From NCBI RefSeq assembly GCF_009674805.1, contig NZ_WKKI01000003.1, positions 162,149-226,148 of the forward strand: a DNA stretch of 64,000 nt, read 5' to 3'. Position numbers and translations under genes: made by a program. Positions within the stretch are counted from its first letter, which is position 1, and every line of letters starts with the position of its first letter. Under the pieces are notes generated by a model. It did not search any database. It saw nothing but the letters and a program-made list of their open reading frames with translations, and was not told where the DNA came from. Positions 8,124 to 18,104 of this stretch are shown here, piece by piece. Source of the stretch: Metabacillus lacus. GTDB lineage: Bacteria > Bacillota > Bacilli > Bacillales > Bacillaceae.

Positions 8124-8885
8124 ATGGCTATACTAGAAGCAGTATCTCTTCATAAAACTTATGGAAACAAGTTTAATAAACAGCCGGTATTAAAAGGGCT
8201 CAGCCTTTCTGTCCAGAAAGGTGAATTTGTCAGCATAATGGGCGCTTCAGGCTCAGGAAAAACAACATTGTTGAATGTGTTGTCTTCTATTGATAAAGCG
8301 AGTTCCGGAGACATTATTATTAACGGGGAAAATATTACGGCCATGAAAGAAAAGCAGCTTGCACAATTCCGGAAAAAGCACCTGGGGTTTATTTTTCAGG
8401 ACTACAATCTGCTTGATACGCTTACTGTGAAAGAAAATATTCTCCTGCCGTTGTCTATTGCATCCATCCCTAAAGACGAGGCAGAGAAAAAATTTGCAGC
8501 TGTCGCCGGCGAGCTGAACATCGGGGATATTCAACATAAATACCCAAATGAGATCTCCGGCGGCCAAAAACAGCGGACCTCCGCAGCCAGGGCATTTATC
8601 CATGAACCCAGCATCATTTTTGCAGATGAACCAACAGGAGCACTAGATTCGAAATCCGCCTCCGATCTGTTGAACAAGCTCAGTTCATTAAACCAAAACC
8701 GAAAATCAACCATTGTGATGGTGACGCATGATCCTGTTGCAGCCAGCTATTGCGGAAGGGTTATTTTTATTAAAGACGGCCAAATTTACTCCCAAATTCA
8801 AAAAGGACAGGAATCCAGGCAGTCTTTTTTTAAAGACATCATGAAAGCACAAGGTGTACTGGGCGGTGTTCAGCATGACGCTTAG
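8124..8885 (+). CDS. bceA: BceA-like ABC transporter ATP-binding protein
   Basis: 253 residues. Walker [10 protein letters not shown] (residues 40-48), Q-loop in FIFQDYNLL, signature ISGGQKQR, Walker [14 protein letters not shown] and the H-loop in VTHD are all present. It belongs to the MacB/LolD-like class that powers peptide-antibiotic detoxification with a BceB permease. RBS AAAGGAG is 10 bases before the ATG. The 3' end overlaps the permease start. Confidence 0.9.
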   Translation: MAILEAVSLHKTYGNKFNKQPVLKGLSLSVQKGEFVSIMGASGSGKTTLLNVLSSIDKASSGDIIINGENITAMKEKQLAQFRKKHLGFIFQDYNLLDTLTVKENILLPLSIASIPKDEAEKKFAAVAGELNIGDIQHKYPNEISGGQKQRTSAARAFIHEPSIIFADEPTGALDSKSASDLLNKLSSLNQNRKSTIVMVTHDPVAASYCGRVIFIKDGQIYSQIQKGQESRQSFFKDIMKAQGVLGGVQHDA

Positions 8886-10815
8886 TCAGCTCCTACTCAA
8901 AAATTTAAAGAAAAACGCCAAAAACTACTATCTTTATATCTTTGCGCTTATCTTTAGTGTCTCGCTCTATTTTTCATTTGTCACATTGCAGTATGACCCT
9001 GCCCTGGATGAGACAAAAGGGTCTGTTAATGGCGGAGCTGCAATCGGAGCTGCATCTGTTTTGCTTATTGGAATCGTTATTATTTTTCTGCTGTATGCAA
9101 ACCAGTTTTTTATCAGGAGACGCAGCAAGGAAATCGGACTGTTTCAGTTGATCGGAATGACAAAGAACAAAATTTTTAGGCTGTTGGCAATCGAAAATTT
9201 CATTCTCTATTTTAGTTCACTGGCTGCCGGCATTCTGGTCGGCTTCTCATTTTCCAAGCTAATATTAATGATTTTGTTTAAGATTACAAATGTTGACGCA
9301 GGGGCTGAACTGAACTTCTCCTCTTCTGCATTGTTTCAGACGGTTCTTGTATTTTTAACAATCTTTCTTGTGATCACCTTTACAAACTATTTATTTATTA
9401 AAAGACAAAGCATCTTATCACTCTTTAGAGTGACTTCATCCACTGAGGACAAAATCAGAAGGCTTTCTTTTTGGGAAGCAGCTGCAGGTGTTCTCGGCAT
9501 CCTTATGATTGCAGCAGGATATTATGTTTCATCAAAGCTGTTTGACGGTGCATTTACCAGTTTCCCCTCCCTTCTGACCGCAATGCTGTTTATCCTTGGC
9601 TCGGTTATTATCGGCACCTATTTCTTTTACAAAGGGTCTGTTGGCTTTCTGATGAATATGGTGCGCAATAGAAAATCCGGTTACCTGCATATTAGAGAAG
9701 TCCTCTCCCTGGCAACGATTATGTACAGAATGAAGTCGATCGCCCTTCTTCTGACAATCATCACCACTCTTTCTGCGCTCGCGATTGGATTGCTTTCTTT
9801 AAGCTACATTTCTTACTATTCCGCTGAAAAAGCGGCTGAGCAGGCTGTCGCAGCTGATTTTGCGCTGATTCACGAGGAAGAAATGAGGAAGTATGGGGCA
9901 GCCCTGACAGCCAATGATATTGAATATAAGGAAAAAAGGATTGAAGTAGTCGTCTCTCAAGCAGATCTGTCAAATATCATGGGTGGAAATTTGACTGAGA
10001 TGACAGTAAACTTTGAATCAACTGAAATTCCTGTGGTAAGCGACTCTTCTGTTGAAGGTGTGGATGTAAGTCCTGAGGAAACTTACTTCACAGGCTTTAG
10101 TGATATTATGCAGCGTTTTTTATCAATCGCAGACAGCGGGAATATTGAATTAATGGGCAAGAATACAGTCATTTCGCAGCACTATCTTGGTCTGAGAAGA
10201 GAATACATTCTTTCTTCGTATTTTACAGATGGGGGGCCGGTTGCCATAGTAGACGATTCTATTTTTCAACAGCTGAAAGAGGATCAAGTTCCTGACATTC
10301 AAAAAGCGCCGTTTTATATTGGAGTGAATCTGGTAAACCCGGAAGACATCCAGAAGGCGGATGATATTTTTCAATCATTGCCTTTCAGCGAAGAACGATA
10401 TAACGACAGCAAATATGCGGGGAGTCAATTTCAAAAGCAAAATATGGGCCTGATTATGTTTATAGTGGGCTTTCTCGGCCTTACCTTTCTGATTACCTCA
10501 GGCTGTATTCTCTACTTTAAGCAAATGGGTGAAGGAGAAGATGAAAAGCCAAACTACACTATTTTGAGAAAGCTTGGCTTTACAGAACGAGATTTGCTCG
10601 GGGGCATTATCATCAAGCAAGCCTTCAGCTTTGGAATACCGCTGATTCTTGGGCTGCTGCACAGCTACTTTGCTGTTCAATCCGGCTGGTTTCTCTTTGG
10701 AACTGAACTTTGGACACCGATGATTCTGGTGATGCTGATTTATACGGGGCTGTACTCTATCTTCGCTGTTCTCTCTACACTGTATTATAAGAGAATCATT
10801 AAAGAGGCGCTTTGA
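8875..10815 (+). CDS. bceB: BceB-like ABC transporter permease
   Basis: 646 residues from the ATG that overlaps the bceA stop region; upstream in-frame codons lie inside bceA. Ten predicted membrane helices: one N-terminal, three around residues 50-180, two around 200-255, two near 285-320, then a large extracellular domain (about 325-530) and three C-terminal helices. The large loop between helices 7 and 8 binds the peptide antibiotic or its lipid II-cycle target in this family. With BceA it removes the drug and signals to the kinase. The specific ligand cannot be deduced. Confidence 0.87.
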   Translation: MTLSQLLLKNLKKNAKNYYLYIFALIFSVSLYFSFVTLQYDPALDETKGSVNGGAAIGAASVLLIGIVIIFLLYANQFFIRRRSKEIGLFQLIGMTKNKIFRLLAIENFILYFSSLAAGILVGFSFSKLILMILFKITNVDAGAELNFSSSALFQTVLVFLTIFLVITFTNYLFIKRQSILSLFRVTSSTEDKIRRLSFWEAAAGVLGILMIAAGYYVSSKLFDGAFTSFPSLLTAMLFILGSVIIGTYFFYKGSVGFLMNMVRNRKSGYLHIREVLSLATIMYRMKSIALLLTIITTLSALAIGLLSLSYISYYSAEKAAEQAVAADFALIHEEEMRKYGAALTANDIEYKEKRIEVVVSQADLSNIMGGNLTEMTVNFESTEIPVVSDSSVEGVDVSPEETYFTGFSDIMQRFLSIADSGNIELMGKNTVISQHYLGLRREYILSSYFTDGGPVAIVDDSIFQQLKEDQVPDIQKAPFYIGVNLVNPEDIQKADDIFQSLPFSEERYNDSKYAGSQFQKQNMGLIMFIVGFLGLTFLITSGCILYFKQMGEGEDEKPNYTILRKLGFTERDLLGGIIIKQAFSFGIPLILGLLHSYFAVQSGWFLFGTELWTPMILVMLIYTGLYSIFAVLSTLYYKRIIKEAL

Positions 10816-10895
10816 AGGGTGCTGCTTTTGATTACTGATGGAAAATGCGTTATTCTTATTAGTACAAATATCCACATAAGGACGTGCTATTCAAC

Positions 10896-11603
10896 ATGCG
10901 TATCAATAAGTTTATCAGCGAATCCGGGAAGGCCTCCAGGCGCGGTGCGGACAAGTTAATTACCGAAGGAAGAGTCACCATCAACGGGAAAGTCGCAAAA
11001 ATCGGCAGCCAGGTGCAGCCGGGCGATGATGTGCGTGTCAGCGGAGATCCCATCCGCATGGCGAGAAATTATGTGTATATCGCGCTAAACAAACCCGTCG
11101 GCATTACCAGTACTACAGAAAAGCAGGTAAAGGGAAATATCATTGACCTGGTAAACCATCCTTTACGCATTTTTAATATCGGTCGCCTTGATAAAGATTC
11201 AGATGGATTGATTTTGCTGACGAATGACGGAGACATCGTAAATGAAATTCTTCGTGTAGAAAACAAGCATGAAAAGGAGTACATTGTTTCTGTCGATAAA
11301 CCAATTTCTCCTGAGTTTGTCAAGCAAATGTCGGAAGGGGTTGAGATTCTCGGGACGAAAACTCTTCCATGCGAAGTCAGACAGCTGTCAAAGTTTGATT
11401 TCCAGATTATCCTGACACAGGGTTTAAACAGGCAGATCCGCAGAATGTGTGAAGCCCTCGGCTACGAAGTATACCGTTTGCAGCGCACAAGAATTATGAA
11501 CATTCATCTCGGAAACCTTCCTGTCGGGCAATGGAGAGACTTAACGAAAAAGGAAAAAAACCAACTTTTCCGTGAATTGAATTATGAACCGAAAGAATGG
11601 TAA
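10896..11603 (+). CDS. rluF: 23S rRNA pseudouridine synthase, RluF-like
   Basis: About 235 residues. An N-terminal S4 RNA-binding domain ([20 protein letters not shown]) is followed by a RsuA/RluF-type catalytic domain with the catalytic aspartate in [13 protein letters not shown] 10896 is preferred; an in-frame GTG at 10884 lies only 1 base after AAGGA. It is a single-gene unit ending in a clear terminator. Confidence 0.88.
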   Translation: MRINKFISESGKASRRGADKLITEGRVTINGKVAKIGSQVQPGDDVRVSGDPIRMARNYVYIALNKPVGITSTTEKQVKGNIIDLVNHPLRIFNIGRLDKDSDGLILLTNDGDIVNEILRVENKHEKEYIVSVDKPISPEFVKQMSEGVEILGTKTLPCEVRQLSKFDFQIILTQGLNRQIRRMCEALGYEVYRLQRTRIMNIHLGNLPVGQWRDLTKKEKNQLFRELNYEPKEW

Positions 11604-11616
11604 TCTTGCACTGCAA

Positions 11617-11648
11617 AGGGGAGAAGCGCACTTCTCCTCTTTTTTTTC
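11617..11648 (+). terminator. Terminator of rluF
   Basis: AGGGGAGAAG-CGCA-CTTCTCCTCT is followed by eight T. Confidence 0.85.
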
Positions 11649-11649
11649 T

Positions 11650-11769
11650 TCAATTAACCAAGCCCTTCAACAGCTTCTGGATAATAGCAAACTTTAGAGT
11701 TCTAAACTTTGCTTTGTCATACTCTGCTACCTCTGCAACATTTTGATTCAATAAAATTACAAATCTCAC
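11650..11769 (-). CDS. Possible 39-residue small protein
   Basis: A GTG-initiated minus-strand frame reads RFVILLNQNVAEVAEYDKAK and onward to a basic end, with AAAGGAAG upstream. It lies against the rluF terminator. The sequence is not low-complexity, but I do not recognise it, and it may be a fragment of an older gene. Confidence 0.25.
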   Translation of the reverse strand: MRFVILLNQNVAEVAEYDKAKFRTLKFAIIQKLLKGLVN

Positions 11770-12226
11770 GTTTACGCTTTCTTCCTTTCAATTGCAGACA
11801 AACATTCTTACAATGTTACATGAATTTTGAGAAATGACGCCTGCTTTATAGTTGGTTTTATCGTTTGCAGAGGTATGACATTGTCTTTTCTGAATAAAAA
11901 ACGGATCTTTTCATAGTAATGAAGAAAGATTTTTTATAAGCAACACGATCATCATCAACCTGCTTTTTCTCTGCGAAGTTTACCTTCCTCTAAAGTTGGC
12001 ACCCTGCACTGTGTGCTGGCTGCCGAGACTTCTGACCTGTTTCCTCCAGCTCTCTCGATGAGTGAAAAATAAGAGACTTTCAACCCTGCATATAGATGGG
12101 TAGTCAATTATTCTAAATTTATAGTTATTTGTCTAAAAGTTTCTAGCATTCCCTCTTTCACTTCGACATATCCCGTATACGGCATGTATTACAATCAAAT
12201 CAGAACAAAAAAACAATACAAGGGAA
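11770..12226. other. Gene-free stretch
   Basis: No convincing gene is seen. It contains the 10-base palindrome CCGTATACGG at about 12173-12182 and a TACAAT-like element shortly before the next gene, without a clear -35. Confidence 0.4.
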
Positions 12227-12724
12227 ATGGGGAATGAAAAAGTGAAAGAGAAATTATCTATGTTATCAGCATTTATTTTATCAGTGTCATTATTTATCGG
12301 GGTCACGCGCGGCCAGGCAGAAGCATTAGGAAATGGGAATCATCTTTCAGGCATGATTGAGAAATTATCTGCTCATATGAAAGCAGCCTTAATGGCAGCA
12401 GGCAGAAATGTGGAGAGAATGATGAAAGAGGCAGGCATACATCAGGTTATCTCAGGGATGATTGGCGCTCTTTCAAATGTAACGCAGATTTATCATGCTG
12501 CAGGTGCAGAAAATGAACGTCAAGCCTATTTAAAGACACATACTAACACTTCAGTTCAACGAGCGCCATGTCGATCAAAAGGTGAACCACTCTTCCTGCA
12601 GCCGCTTAAGGACAAATTATGGGACAAGCAGCTCAACATTCAGTGTGATACATATCATGCAATCTTTGTGAAGTTCATTGGAGATAGCAGGATCAAGGAA
12701 GTTGCAGTCATTGATACATCCTGA
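12227..12724 (+). CDS. Secreted protein of unknown function
   Basis: 165 residues. A typical Sec signal peptide: basic NEKVKEK, hydrophobic LSMLSAFILSVSLFIGV, then a likely cleavage after GQAEA near residue 32. The mature N-terminal part (residues 35-85) is Met/Ala-rich and helical, with two similar segments (HLSGMIEKLSAHMKAA and HQVISGMIGALSNV). The C-terminal part has two cysteines. I do not recognise a family. RBS is a weak AAGGGAA. It stands alone. Confidence 0.6.
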   Translation: MGNEKVKEKLSMLSAFILSVSLFIGVTRGQAEALGNGNHLSGMIEKLSAHMKAALMAAGRNVERMMKEAGIHQVISGMIGALSNVTQIYHAAGAENERQAYLKTHTNTSVQRAPCRSKGEPLFLQPLKDKLWDKQLNIQCDTYHAIFVKFIGDSRIKEVAVIDTS

Positions 12725-12950
12725 AATATGTGAAAAGAGAAGATATCTACTTACCATTTATTTAAGTAATGCTGGACTATAAGTTAATCATAGATTCCAA
12801 GCTGCAGCTGCTTTTATGAGCAAAAATCCTAGATGACAAGAAGGAGGAATATACCCTATATCATTTATATTCTAATTACAGGAGGAGATGATCTATCAGT
12901 TGAATAACCAGCTTTACCATGTGCATTTTAATTTCATAGAACAGCCTTGA

Positions 12951-12993
12951 GGGCTAGAATTCGGGTATAAATCCGGGATTCTGCCTTTTTTTT
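12951..12993 (+). terminator. Rho-independent terminator
   Basis: AGAATTCGG and CCGGGATTCT pair around TATAAAT and are followed by TGCC and eight T. The 380-base gap between 12725 and 13104 otherwise shows only the short leader of the next gene. Confidence 0.65.
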
Positions 12994-13104
12994 GCTTTGG
13001 TTTCCCCCCACTCTGTCCAAAGTTATGATTTTTTTTGGTAGTCTGAATGCCAAAAGCAAAGCCTGGTAATATTAATACTCATAACAGTATAAGGGAGAAG
13101 AAAG

Positions 13105-14337
13105 ATGAACCTGCAATCTGGCAATTATTACTGGCCTTCTATATTTCCGGAAGCTCCATCTTATCCAGCACTTCAGCAAGATACTCACTGTGATGTACTG
13201 ATTATAGGCGGCGGGGGATCAGCAGCACAGTGCGCCTTTCAGCTTGCTGATAAAGGACTGGCTGTTGCTGTCATTGAGAAAGCAAAGATAGGTTCCGGCA
13301 GCACTAGTGCAAACTCTGCACTTCTTCAATATTCCGGCGAGAAGTTCTTCACATCCCTCACTCATTCCTTCGGTGAAGGATATATTCAGCGGCATTTGCA
13401 GTTATTAAAAACGGCCATTGATGACATAGAACGATCAGCGGAGGTCAGCGGAGACAAGTGCGAGTTCAGGAGAAGAGACACGCTTTATTTCGCCTCAAGT
13501 GCAGGGGATGTTCCGCGCCTCAAGGCAGAATATTCCTTTCTAAAGGAGCAAGGTTTTCCCCTCGATTACTTAGAAAAAAGAGACATCCAGAAAAGGTATC
13601 CTTTTGTGAAAGAGGCTGCTATATACGTATATAATGATGCGGAATACAATCCCTTTAAATTTGCCCATCAGCTGCTTCTCTACGCTTCAAAAAAAGGTGT
13701 CTCAGTATATGAAAACACTGAAATGAACGGCCACTATTTTGATAAAAGCCTGAAAAACACAATTGTTCGCACTAAAAACGGTCATAACATCTATGCCAAA
13801 ACAGTTATTTTTTCAGCAGGTTATGAAAATATGGATATTCGAAAAGAAAAGCAAGCTTCTTTTGTCAGTACATATACTATGACTACAAAACCCCTTAATG
13901 AGGCAAGCCTCAAAGCCTGGTATAACAGGACTTTGATCTGGGAGACTGCACGCCCTTACTTGTACTTAAGAACTACAGCAGATAACCGGGTGATCATTGG
14001 CGGACTTGATGAGAACACCACTGATCCGCTTGACCGGGACAGCAAGCTGAATCATAAGATGAAGAAATTGAAACAGGAATTTCAAAAGCTTTTTCCTGAA
14101 ATAGACGTAGAGCCGGCATTCGGTTTAACAGGTTATTATGGCGGAACAAAAGATGGACTTCCCATTATTGGAAAGTACGATGAATTTCCACAGTGTTATT
14201 TTTTGCTGGGCTATGGTGATAACGGAACTGTCTACAGCCAGCTTTTAGCAGGACTCATTTCACAAGAAATATTGACGGGCAGCAGCATTGATTTACAGCT
14301 TTATCTGCAGAATCGTCCGTTAAAAGGAAAGCTTTGA
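13105..14337 (+). CDS. FAD-dependent oxidoreductase (DAO family)
   Basis: 410 residues. FAD-binding motif DVLIIGGGGSAAQCAFQLADKG (residues about 29-50; not longer motifs quoted) ends with the acidic VIEK. C-terminal FAD contacts include GLTGYYGGTKDGLPIIGKY and a GYGDNG turn. The layout resembles gamma-glutamylputrescine oxidase-like enzymes (PuuB/OrdL) without a Rieske domain. The substrate is not evident. RBS AGGGAGAAG precedes the ATG. It converges on the cadD-like gene with only 3 bases between the stops. Confidence 0.78.
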   Translation: MNLQSGNYYWPSIFPEAPSYPALQQDTHCDVLIIGGGGSAAQCAFQLADKGLAVAVIEKAKIGSGSTSANSALLQYSGEKFFTSLTHSFGEGYIQRHLQLLKTAIDDIERSAEVSGDKCEFRRRDTLYFASSAGDVPRLKAEYSFLKEQGFPLDYLEKRDIQKRYPFVKEAAIYVYNDAEYNPFKFAHQLLLYASKKGVSVYENTEMNGHYFDKSLKNTIVRTKNGHNIYAKTVIFSAGYENMDIRKEKQASFVSTYTMTTKPLNEASLKAWYNRTLIWETARPYLYLRTTADNRVIIGGLDENTTDPLDRDSKLNHKMKKLKQEFQKLFPEIDVEPAFGLTGYYGGTKDGLPIIGKYDEFPQCYFLLGYGDNGTVYSQLLAGLISQEILTGSSIDLQLYLQNRPLKGKL

Positions 14338-14340
14338 TCT

Positions 14341-14988
14341 TTAAAGAAAAAGGGAATAGGTTTCGCTTTCCATAATGATATACAATCCTAACACAATAAA
14401 AACAAATGGAATTAGTTTATTTCCTCCGGCTTTTATTCCCTTGGCAATAATGGGGTTTTTCACAAGTTGGAATCCCAGGTAGCACCAAACACCAACAAGA
14501 AGCATGAAAACCGCCGTAATGATAAGCCCGCCAGAAAGTCCGGAATTGGCAAACAGCGGGATATAAATCGCTATATTATCTCCCCCGTTGCCAATTGTGA
14601 TAGCAGCGACTTTTATCACGGGAAAACTTGCTATCACAGTGCTGCTTGCACCCTTAAAGAGGGCTGGATCTTCCCCGGCTACCAAAACGCCGATTTCTTC
14701 GGGTTCACTTTCTGAAGCGTGTTTTCTCAGCTGCAACAGGCCTTTTATCCCTATATAAAGAGGAACTAGTCCAAGCAGTCCTATCCAGGGAACTGGCACA
14801 AAAAACAAACCCCAGGCAGCTAATGCAGACACCAGCGTCAGAAAGACAATACCTGCATACTGGCCCGCGACTATTTGCTTAAGAGACAGTGATTTTTTAT
14901 CAAGCTGTGAAAATAAAGCCATCAACACAAAGATATCATCAATATTTGTTGAGACAAAGGCAATGATCGCTGTAAGCAGTACATCCAT
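14341..14988 (-). CDS. cadD: CadD-family cadmium resistance transporter
   Basis: 215 residues from the ATG after GAAGGAGTGGCACCTGAC; an upstream in-frame ATG at 15045 has no good ribosome binding site. Six membrane helices; the conserved FVSTNIDDIFVL in helix 1 and the TIGNGGDNIAIYIPLF motif are characteristic of the CadD/LysE-like family, with acidic residues inside membrane helices expected to handle the metal. The family exports cadmium; other cations are possible. Confidence 0.85.
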   Translation of the reverse strand: MDVLLTAIIAFVSTNIDDIFVLMALFSQLDKKSLSLKQIVAGQYAGIVFLTLVSALAAWGLFFVPVPWIGLLGLVPLYIGIKGLLQLRKHASESEPEEIGVLVAGEDPALFKGASSTVIASFPVIKVAAITIGNGGDNIAIYIPLFANSGLSGGLIITAVFMLLVGVWCYLGFQLVKNPIIAKGIKAGGNKLIPFVFIVLGLYIIMESETYSLFL

Positions 14989-15122
14989 GTCAGGTGCCAC
15001 TCCTTCCCTAATTTTGATGTTGATGAGAAACGGACATTTATACATTATATCCTTCCTGCTGATGAAGCAGTATGATTTCTATTGCAGTCGGCTCCGCTGC
15101 ATACATTATATTGCCGAAGACA

Positions 15123-15159
15123 GCAGAAAAGCAGCCCCCTGCAGGACTGCTTTTCAATG
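15123..15159 (-). terminator. Terminator at the end of the gas vesicle operon
   Basis: GAAAAGCAGTCC and GGGCTGCTTTTC pair around a short loop immediately after gvpU. The A/T-rich flanks are symmetrical, so it may work in both directions. Confidence 0.65.
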
Positions 15160-15162
15160 TGT

Positions 15163-15546
15163 TTAATTTTCTTTATCACTGCTGTCAAAGATTTTTCCTA
15201 AGAAAAATCCATCAACTTCTTCCAGCTTTCCTCTCCAAAGGATTTTCCCTTTAGAAGGAGTAGACTTGCTGTCTCCGATATATACTTTTGTGTCCTTCAT
15301 ATGAATAAAGTTAGCCTCTTTTGCTCCGCCAGATTGGAAGGATTCTCCTGCTTGTTCGAGCTGCTCGCTCAATTTCTGGGCAATTTCGTTATCTCCTTCA
15401 AATGTGTCGCTGAGCAAGTGAAAGTATTCTTTTGCTGAAGTCAAAGTACCTGTGACGATAGCACCCTTCACGTTTAATGTGATATCTAAAGCAAAGTTGT
15501 GTTTATTTGCTGCTTGTACGAAAACCTCTAAAATGCTGTCCTTCAT
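15163..15546 (-). CDS. gvpU: Gas vesicle protein GvpU
   Basis: 127 residues, soluble and mixed alpha/beta, matching the last gene of the B. megaterium gvp cluster. Family work in B. megaterium links GvpU to clustering and clumping of gas vesicles. It has ordinary composition, in sharp contrast to the acidic gene before it, from which it is separated by 4 bases. The start ATG follows AAAGGAGTAGTCAC. Confidence 0.88.
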   Translation of the reverse strand: MKDSILEVFVQAANKHNFALDITLNVKGAIVTGTLTSAKEYFHLLSDTFEGDNEIAQKLSEQLEQAGESFQSGGAKEANFIHMKDTKVYIGDSKSTPSKGKILWRGKLEEVDGFFLGKIFDSSDKEN

Positions 15547-15550
15547 GTGA

Positions 15551-17566
15551 CTACTCCTTTCTTAGTCCGTTTAAGAGAAGGTAGGTCTCATCGTCCGCCG
15601 AACTAAAAGAGTAGTTTTTCTCCTTTTGTTCTTTGTCTGATGTTTTGGATTTAGCTGACCTTCTTCCCTGGCCTTGCTTTTTTGTTTTTGCAGCTCTGGA
15701 AGAAGCGGGTTTCTTTCCGTCTTTACGCTGTTCCTTACCCTCTTTGTTCTCCTCAGAAGCTTTCTGCTTTTCATTTGTTGAATCCTTTGCTGCCGGCTCC
15801 TGCGCCTCATCTTCCTCTGAGTCTTCCGTGTCTTCGGAATCAGTTTCTTCTGCTGCTGGTTCCTCTGCCTCGTCTTCCTCTGAGTTCTCAGTGCTTTCAG
15901 AGTCAGCATCTTCTGCCGCTGGCTCCTGCGCCTCGTCTTCCTCTGAGTCTTCCGTGTCTTCGGAATCAGTTTCTTCTGCCGCTGATTCCTCTGCCTCGTC
16001 TTCCTCTGAGTTCTCAGTGCTTTCAGAGTCAGCATCTTCTGCTGCTGGCTCCTGCGTCTCGTCTTCCTCTGAGTCTTCCGTGTCTTCGGAATCAGTTTCT
16101 TCTGCCGCTGGCTCCTCTGCCTCGTCTTCCTCTGAGTCTTCAGTGTCTTCAGAGTCAGTTTCTTCTGCCGCTGGCTCCTCTGCCTCGTCTTCCTCTGAGT
16201 TCTCAGTGCTTTCAGAGTCAGTTTCTTCTGCCGCTGGCTCCTCTGAGTCTTCCTCTGATTCTTCAGTGCTTTCAGAGTCAGTTTCTTCTGCTGCTGGCTC
16301 CTGTGTCTCTTCTTCTACTGAGTCACTTTCTTCAGCACTTCCTTCTTCTTGCCCTTCAGTTTGCTCTTCATTCTCTTCTTCGCGATCTTCAGTTTGATTT
16401 TGTTCTCCTGTTTCCTGATCATCTTCTGAAGCTGCTTTTTCTCCATCAGAATCACCACTATCCCCTTCATCTTTTGCTGAATTCTCTTCTTTGGAATCAG
16501 CTATAGTGTTTTTTTTTTGCTGATCTTCAGATTCTTCTGAGCTGCTTTCACTCTTTTCAGACTTTCCCTGAAGCATGGCAGAAAGCATTTCTTCTATTTT
16601 GCCAAGTCGATCTTGAAGGTTCTTGTTCTCATCTTTAAGAGCTTCATATTCTTGATTTCCTGACTTACTTTCATCATGATCAGATTCTTCTTCGCTGTTC
16701 TCAGAAAGAGGCTCCGATTGTTCTTCTGAATCCTCGGAATCAGATTCCTCTTCTTGCTGATCTTGGGCACTAGGCTCTGACTCTTCCTGATCTTCTTTTG
16801 ATTCATCCTGCTCCGGTTTTTCCTCACCTGAAGCGCTCTCTGTTTGTTCTTGCGCGTCACCCTGATTATCTTCTTCATCTTGCTGATCTTCTTGATTTTC
16901 CTGATCTTCTTGATCTTCCTGCTCGTTATTCACCGGATTTCCTAAATAGGAACCAGATTCACTTTCTTCTTCTTCTTCCCCAGTGCTGTTCGAAATTTTT
17001 TCTTCCTCATTGCTGTTTGAAGTTTCTTCTTCTTCATTACTGCTGCTAGAAGTCTCTTCCTTCTCTTCCTGATTTTCATCGCCCTCAGCTTGACCGTCTT
17101 CATCCTCAGTGTTTTGAGCTTGACCATTTTTCTGCTGTACCAGCTTTGTAATCATTTCTTCCAGACGGTCTATTCTTTCGTTGTAATCTCTGTTTCCGTT
17201 GCTGTCTTCATTCCCGCCTTCATCTTCACTATTAGAGTTTTCAGAAGATGCTTTTTCTTCACTCTTTGTCTCTTCGTCATTGTTCTCCTTACCGTCACTG
17301 TCCTTCTTAAACAGTTTCACGGCAGAATCCTTAATAGATCCAGCTGCCTTTTTTGAACCATCACCGACAGATTTGCCGATCTTATTGATATCAAAGCTTT
17401 CCAACAGTTTCTTTGTATTTCCCGGGGAAGATAGGTAGCCCACAGTTGCTCCAATGACTCCGCCTGCTAAAGATCTTTTAAGCTGACTTGAATCAAACTT
17501 AAATTCCTCTTCTGAATTCTTCTTTTTTTCTTCTTTTTTGTTTTCATTTACTTTAGTCTCTGCCAT
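15551..17566 (-). CDS. gvpT2: Giant acidic GvpT-like gas vesicle protein
   Basis: 671 residues. Residues 1-130 resemble GvpT: a basic start, a Gly-rich SLAGGVIGATVGYLSSPGN segment, an amphipathic SVGDGSKKAAGSIKDSAVKLFKK stretch, then a coiled-coil block ERIDRLEEMITKLVQ. A second coiled coil (NLQDRLGKIEEMLSAMLQ) lies near residue 325. The rest is extremely rich in Glu, Ser, Asp and Gln, and residues about 420-595 are eight tandem 20-21-residue units. A basic tail (KKPASSRAAKTKKQGQGRRSAK) precedes YSFSSADDETYLLLNGLRKE. It is several times longer than the neighbouring T-like gene. It may coat or space vesicles; the function is not known. ATG follows GGAGGTAATGACA. Confidence 0.8.
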   Translation of the reverse strand: MAETKVNENKKEEKKKNSEEEFKFDSSQLKRSLAGGVIGATVGYLSSPGNTKKLLESFDINKIGKSVGDGSKKAAGSIKDSAVKLFKKDSDGKENNDEETKSEEKASSENSNSEDEGGNEDSNGNRDYNERIDRLEEMITKLVQQKNGQAQNTEDEDGQAEGDENQEEKEETSSSSNEEEETSNSNEEEKISNSTGEEEEESESGSYLGNPVNNEQEDQEDQENQEDQQDEEDNQGDAQEQTESASGEEKPEQDESKEDQEESEPSAQDQQEEESDSEDSEEQSEPLSENSEEESDHDESKSGNQEYEALKDENKNLQDRLGKIEEMLSAMLQGKSEKSESSSEESEDQQKKNTIADSKEENSAKDEGDSGDSDGEKAASEDDQETGEQNQTEDREEENEEQTEGQEEGSAEESDSVEEETQEPAAEETDSESTEESEEDSEEPAAEETDSESTENSEEDEAEEPAAEETDSEDTEDSEEDEAEEPAAEETDSEDTEDSEEDETQEPAAEDADSESTENSEEDEAEESAAEETDSEDTEDSEEDEAQEPAAEDADSESTENSEEDEAEEPAAEETDSEDTEDSEEDEAQEPAAKDSTNEKQKASEENKEGKEQRKDGKKPASSRAAKTKKQGQGRRSAKSKTSDKEQKEKNYSFSSADDETYLLLNGLRKE
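15795..16302 (-). repeat. 63-bp tandem repeat inside gvpT2
   Basis: Eight consecutive units encode variants of EPAAEETDSEDTEDSEEDEA, with an alternative EPAAEDADSESTENSEEDEA form. One unit is 60 bp, the others 63 bp. Types alternate (units 5 and 7 are nearly the same, as are 4, 6 and 8), which points to duplication of two-unit blocks. Unit number is likely to vary between strains. Confidence 0.9.
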
Positions 17567-17623
17567 TGTCATTACCTCCATTATTCTAGTAATCTATTTT
17601 ATTTATTGCAGGAACTGCCGCGA

Positions 17624-18085
17624 TTAATTAGCTTGCGCGAGTTGTTCTACCATTTTTTCCAATCGCTCAAGGCGTTTATCAGCTGTATCTTTGCTATCAT
17701 CAGAATTACCAGTATCTTCATTGCTAGAATCAGTATTTGATGAAAGGCTGGTTTCGTTCTCATCGTTCTCTTCCTGTCCATTATCACTATCAGTTGAGAA
17801 GCCTTCCACTTCAGGATCTTCGTCCTTTTTATGAAATAGCTTGCTTGCTGAGTCTTTTAAGCTTGATGCTGCTGACTTTGTTTTTTCCTTTACTGTTTCG
17901 CATAGACTTGAGCCAGCATCTTTCATTTTGCCGGGACTTACAGCTTCAGCAAGCCTTTTACCGTTTTCAGGTGTTGCTGCATAACCAACAGCCGCCCCGA
18001 TTAAGGCACCCGTCAATGTTCTTTGCAATGTGTTGTCGTTTGTTTCTGTTTCTTCATTTTTCTTCGTTTCCTTGTTTTTTGCCAT
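17624..18085 (-). CDS. gvpT: Gas vesicle protein GvpT
   Basis: 153 residues. Order of parts: a charged KKNEETETNDN head, a glycine-rich YtxH-like segment LTGALIGAAVGYAATPENGKR (about 25-45), a helical KEKTKSAASSLKDSASKLFHKK stretch, an acidic Ser/Asn/Glu-rich spacer, and a C-terminal coiled coil KRLERLEKMVEQL. The same order is seen in GvpP and in the much larger neighbour gvpT2, so the three look like paralogues. Start ATG follows TTTGGAGG. Role in the vesicle is not known. Confidence 0.8.
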   Translation of the reverse strand: MAKNKETKKNEETETNDNTLQRTLTGALIGAAVGYAATPENGKRLAEAVSPGKMKDAGSSLCETVKEKTKSAASSLKDSASKLFHKKDEDPEVEGFSTDSDNGQEENDENETSLSSNTDSSNEDTGNSDDSKDTADKRLERLEKMVEQLAQAN

Positions 18086-18104
18086 GCTAAAACCTCCAAA
18101 TAGA

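Noticed and set aside
12170..12185. CCGTATACGG as a regulator site for the secreted protein gene
   Set aside because: Only one copy, short, and not placed against a recognisable promoter.
15795..16302. 63-bp repeats considered as a CRISPR array
   Set aside because: The units are head-to-tail without unique spacers, vary at silent and non-silent sites and stay in frame in a coding sequence; no cas genes are nearby.
15633..16506. Long open frames on the plus strand opposite the acidic gvpT2
   Set aside because: They are created by the Glu/Ser/Asp codon repeats read backwards (poly-Ser or Leu/Pro-rich products), have no ribosome binding sites and no family features.
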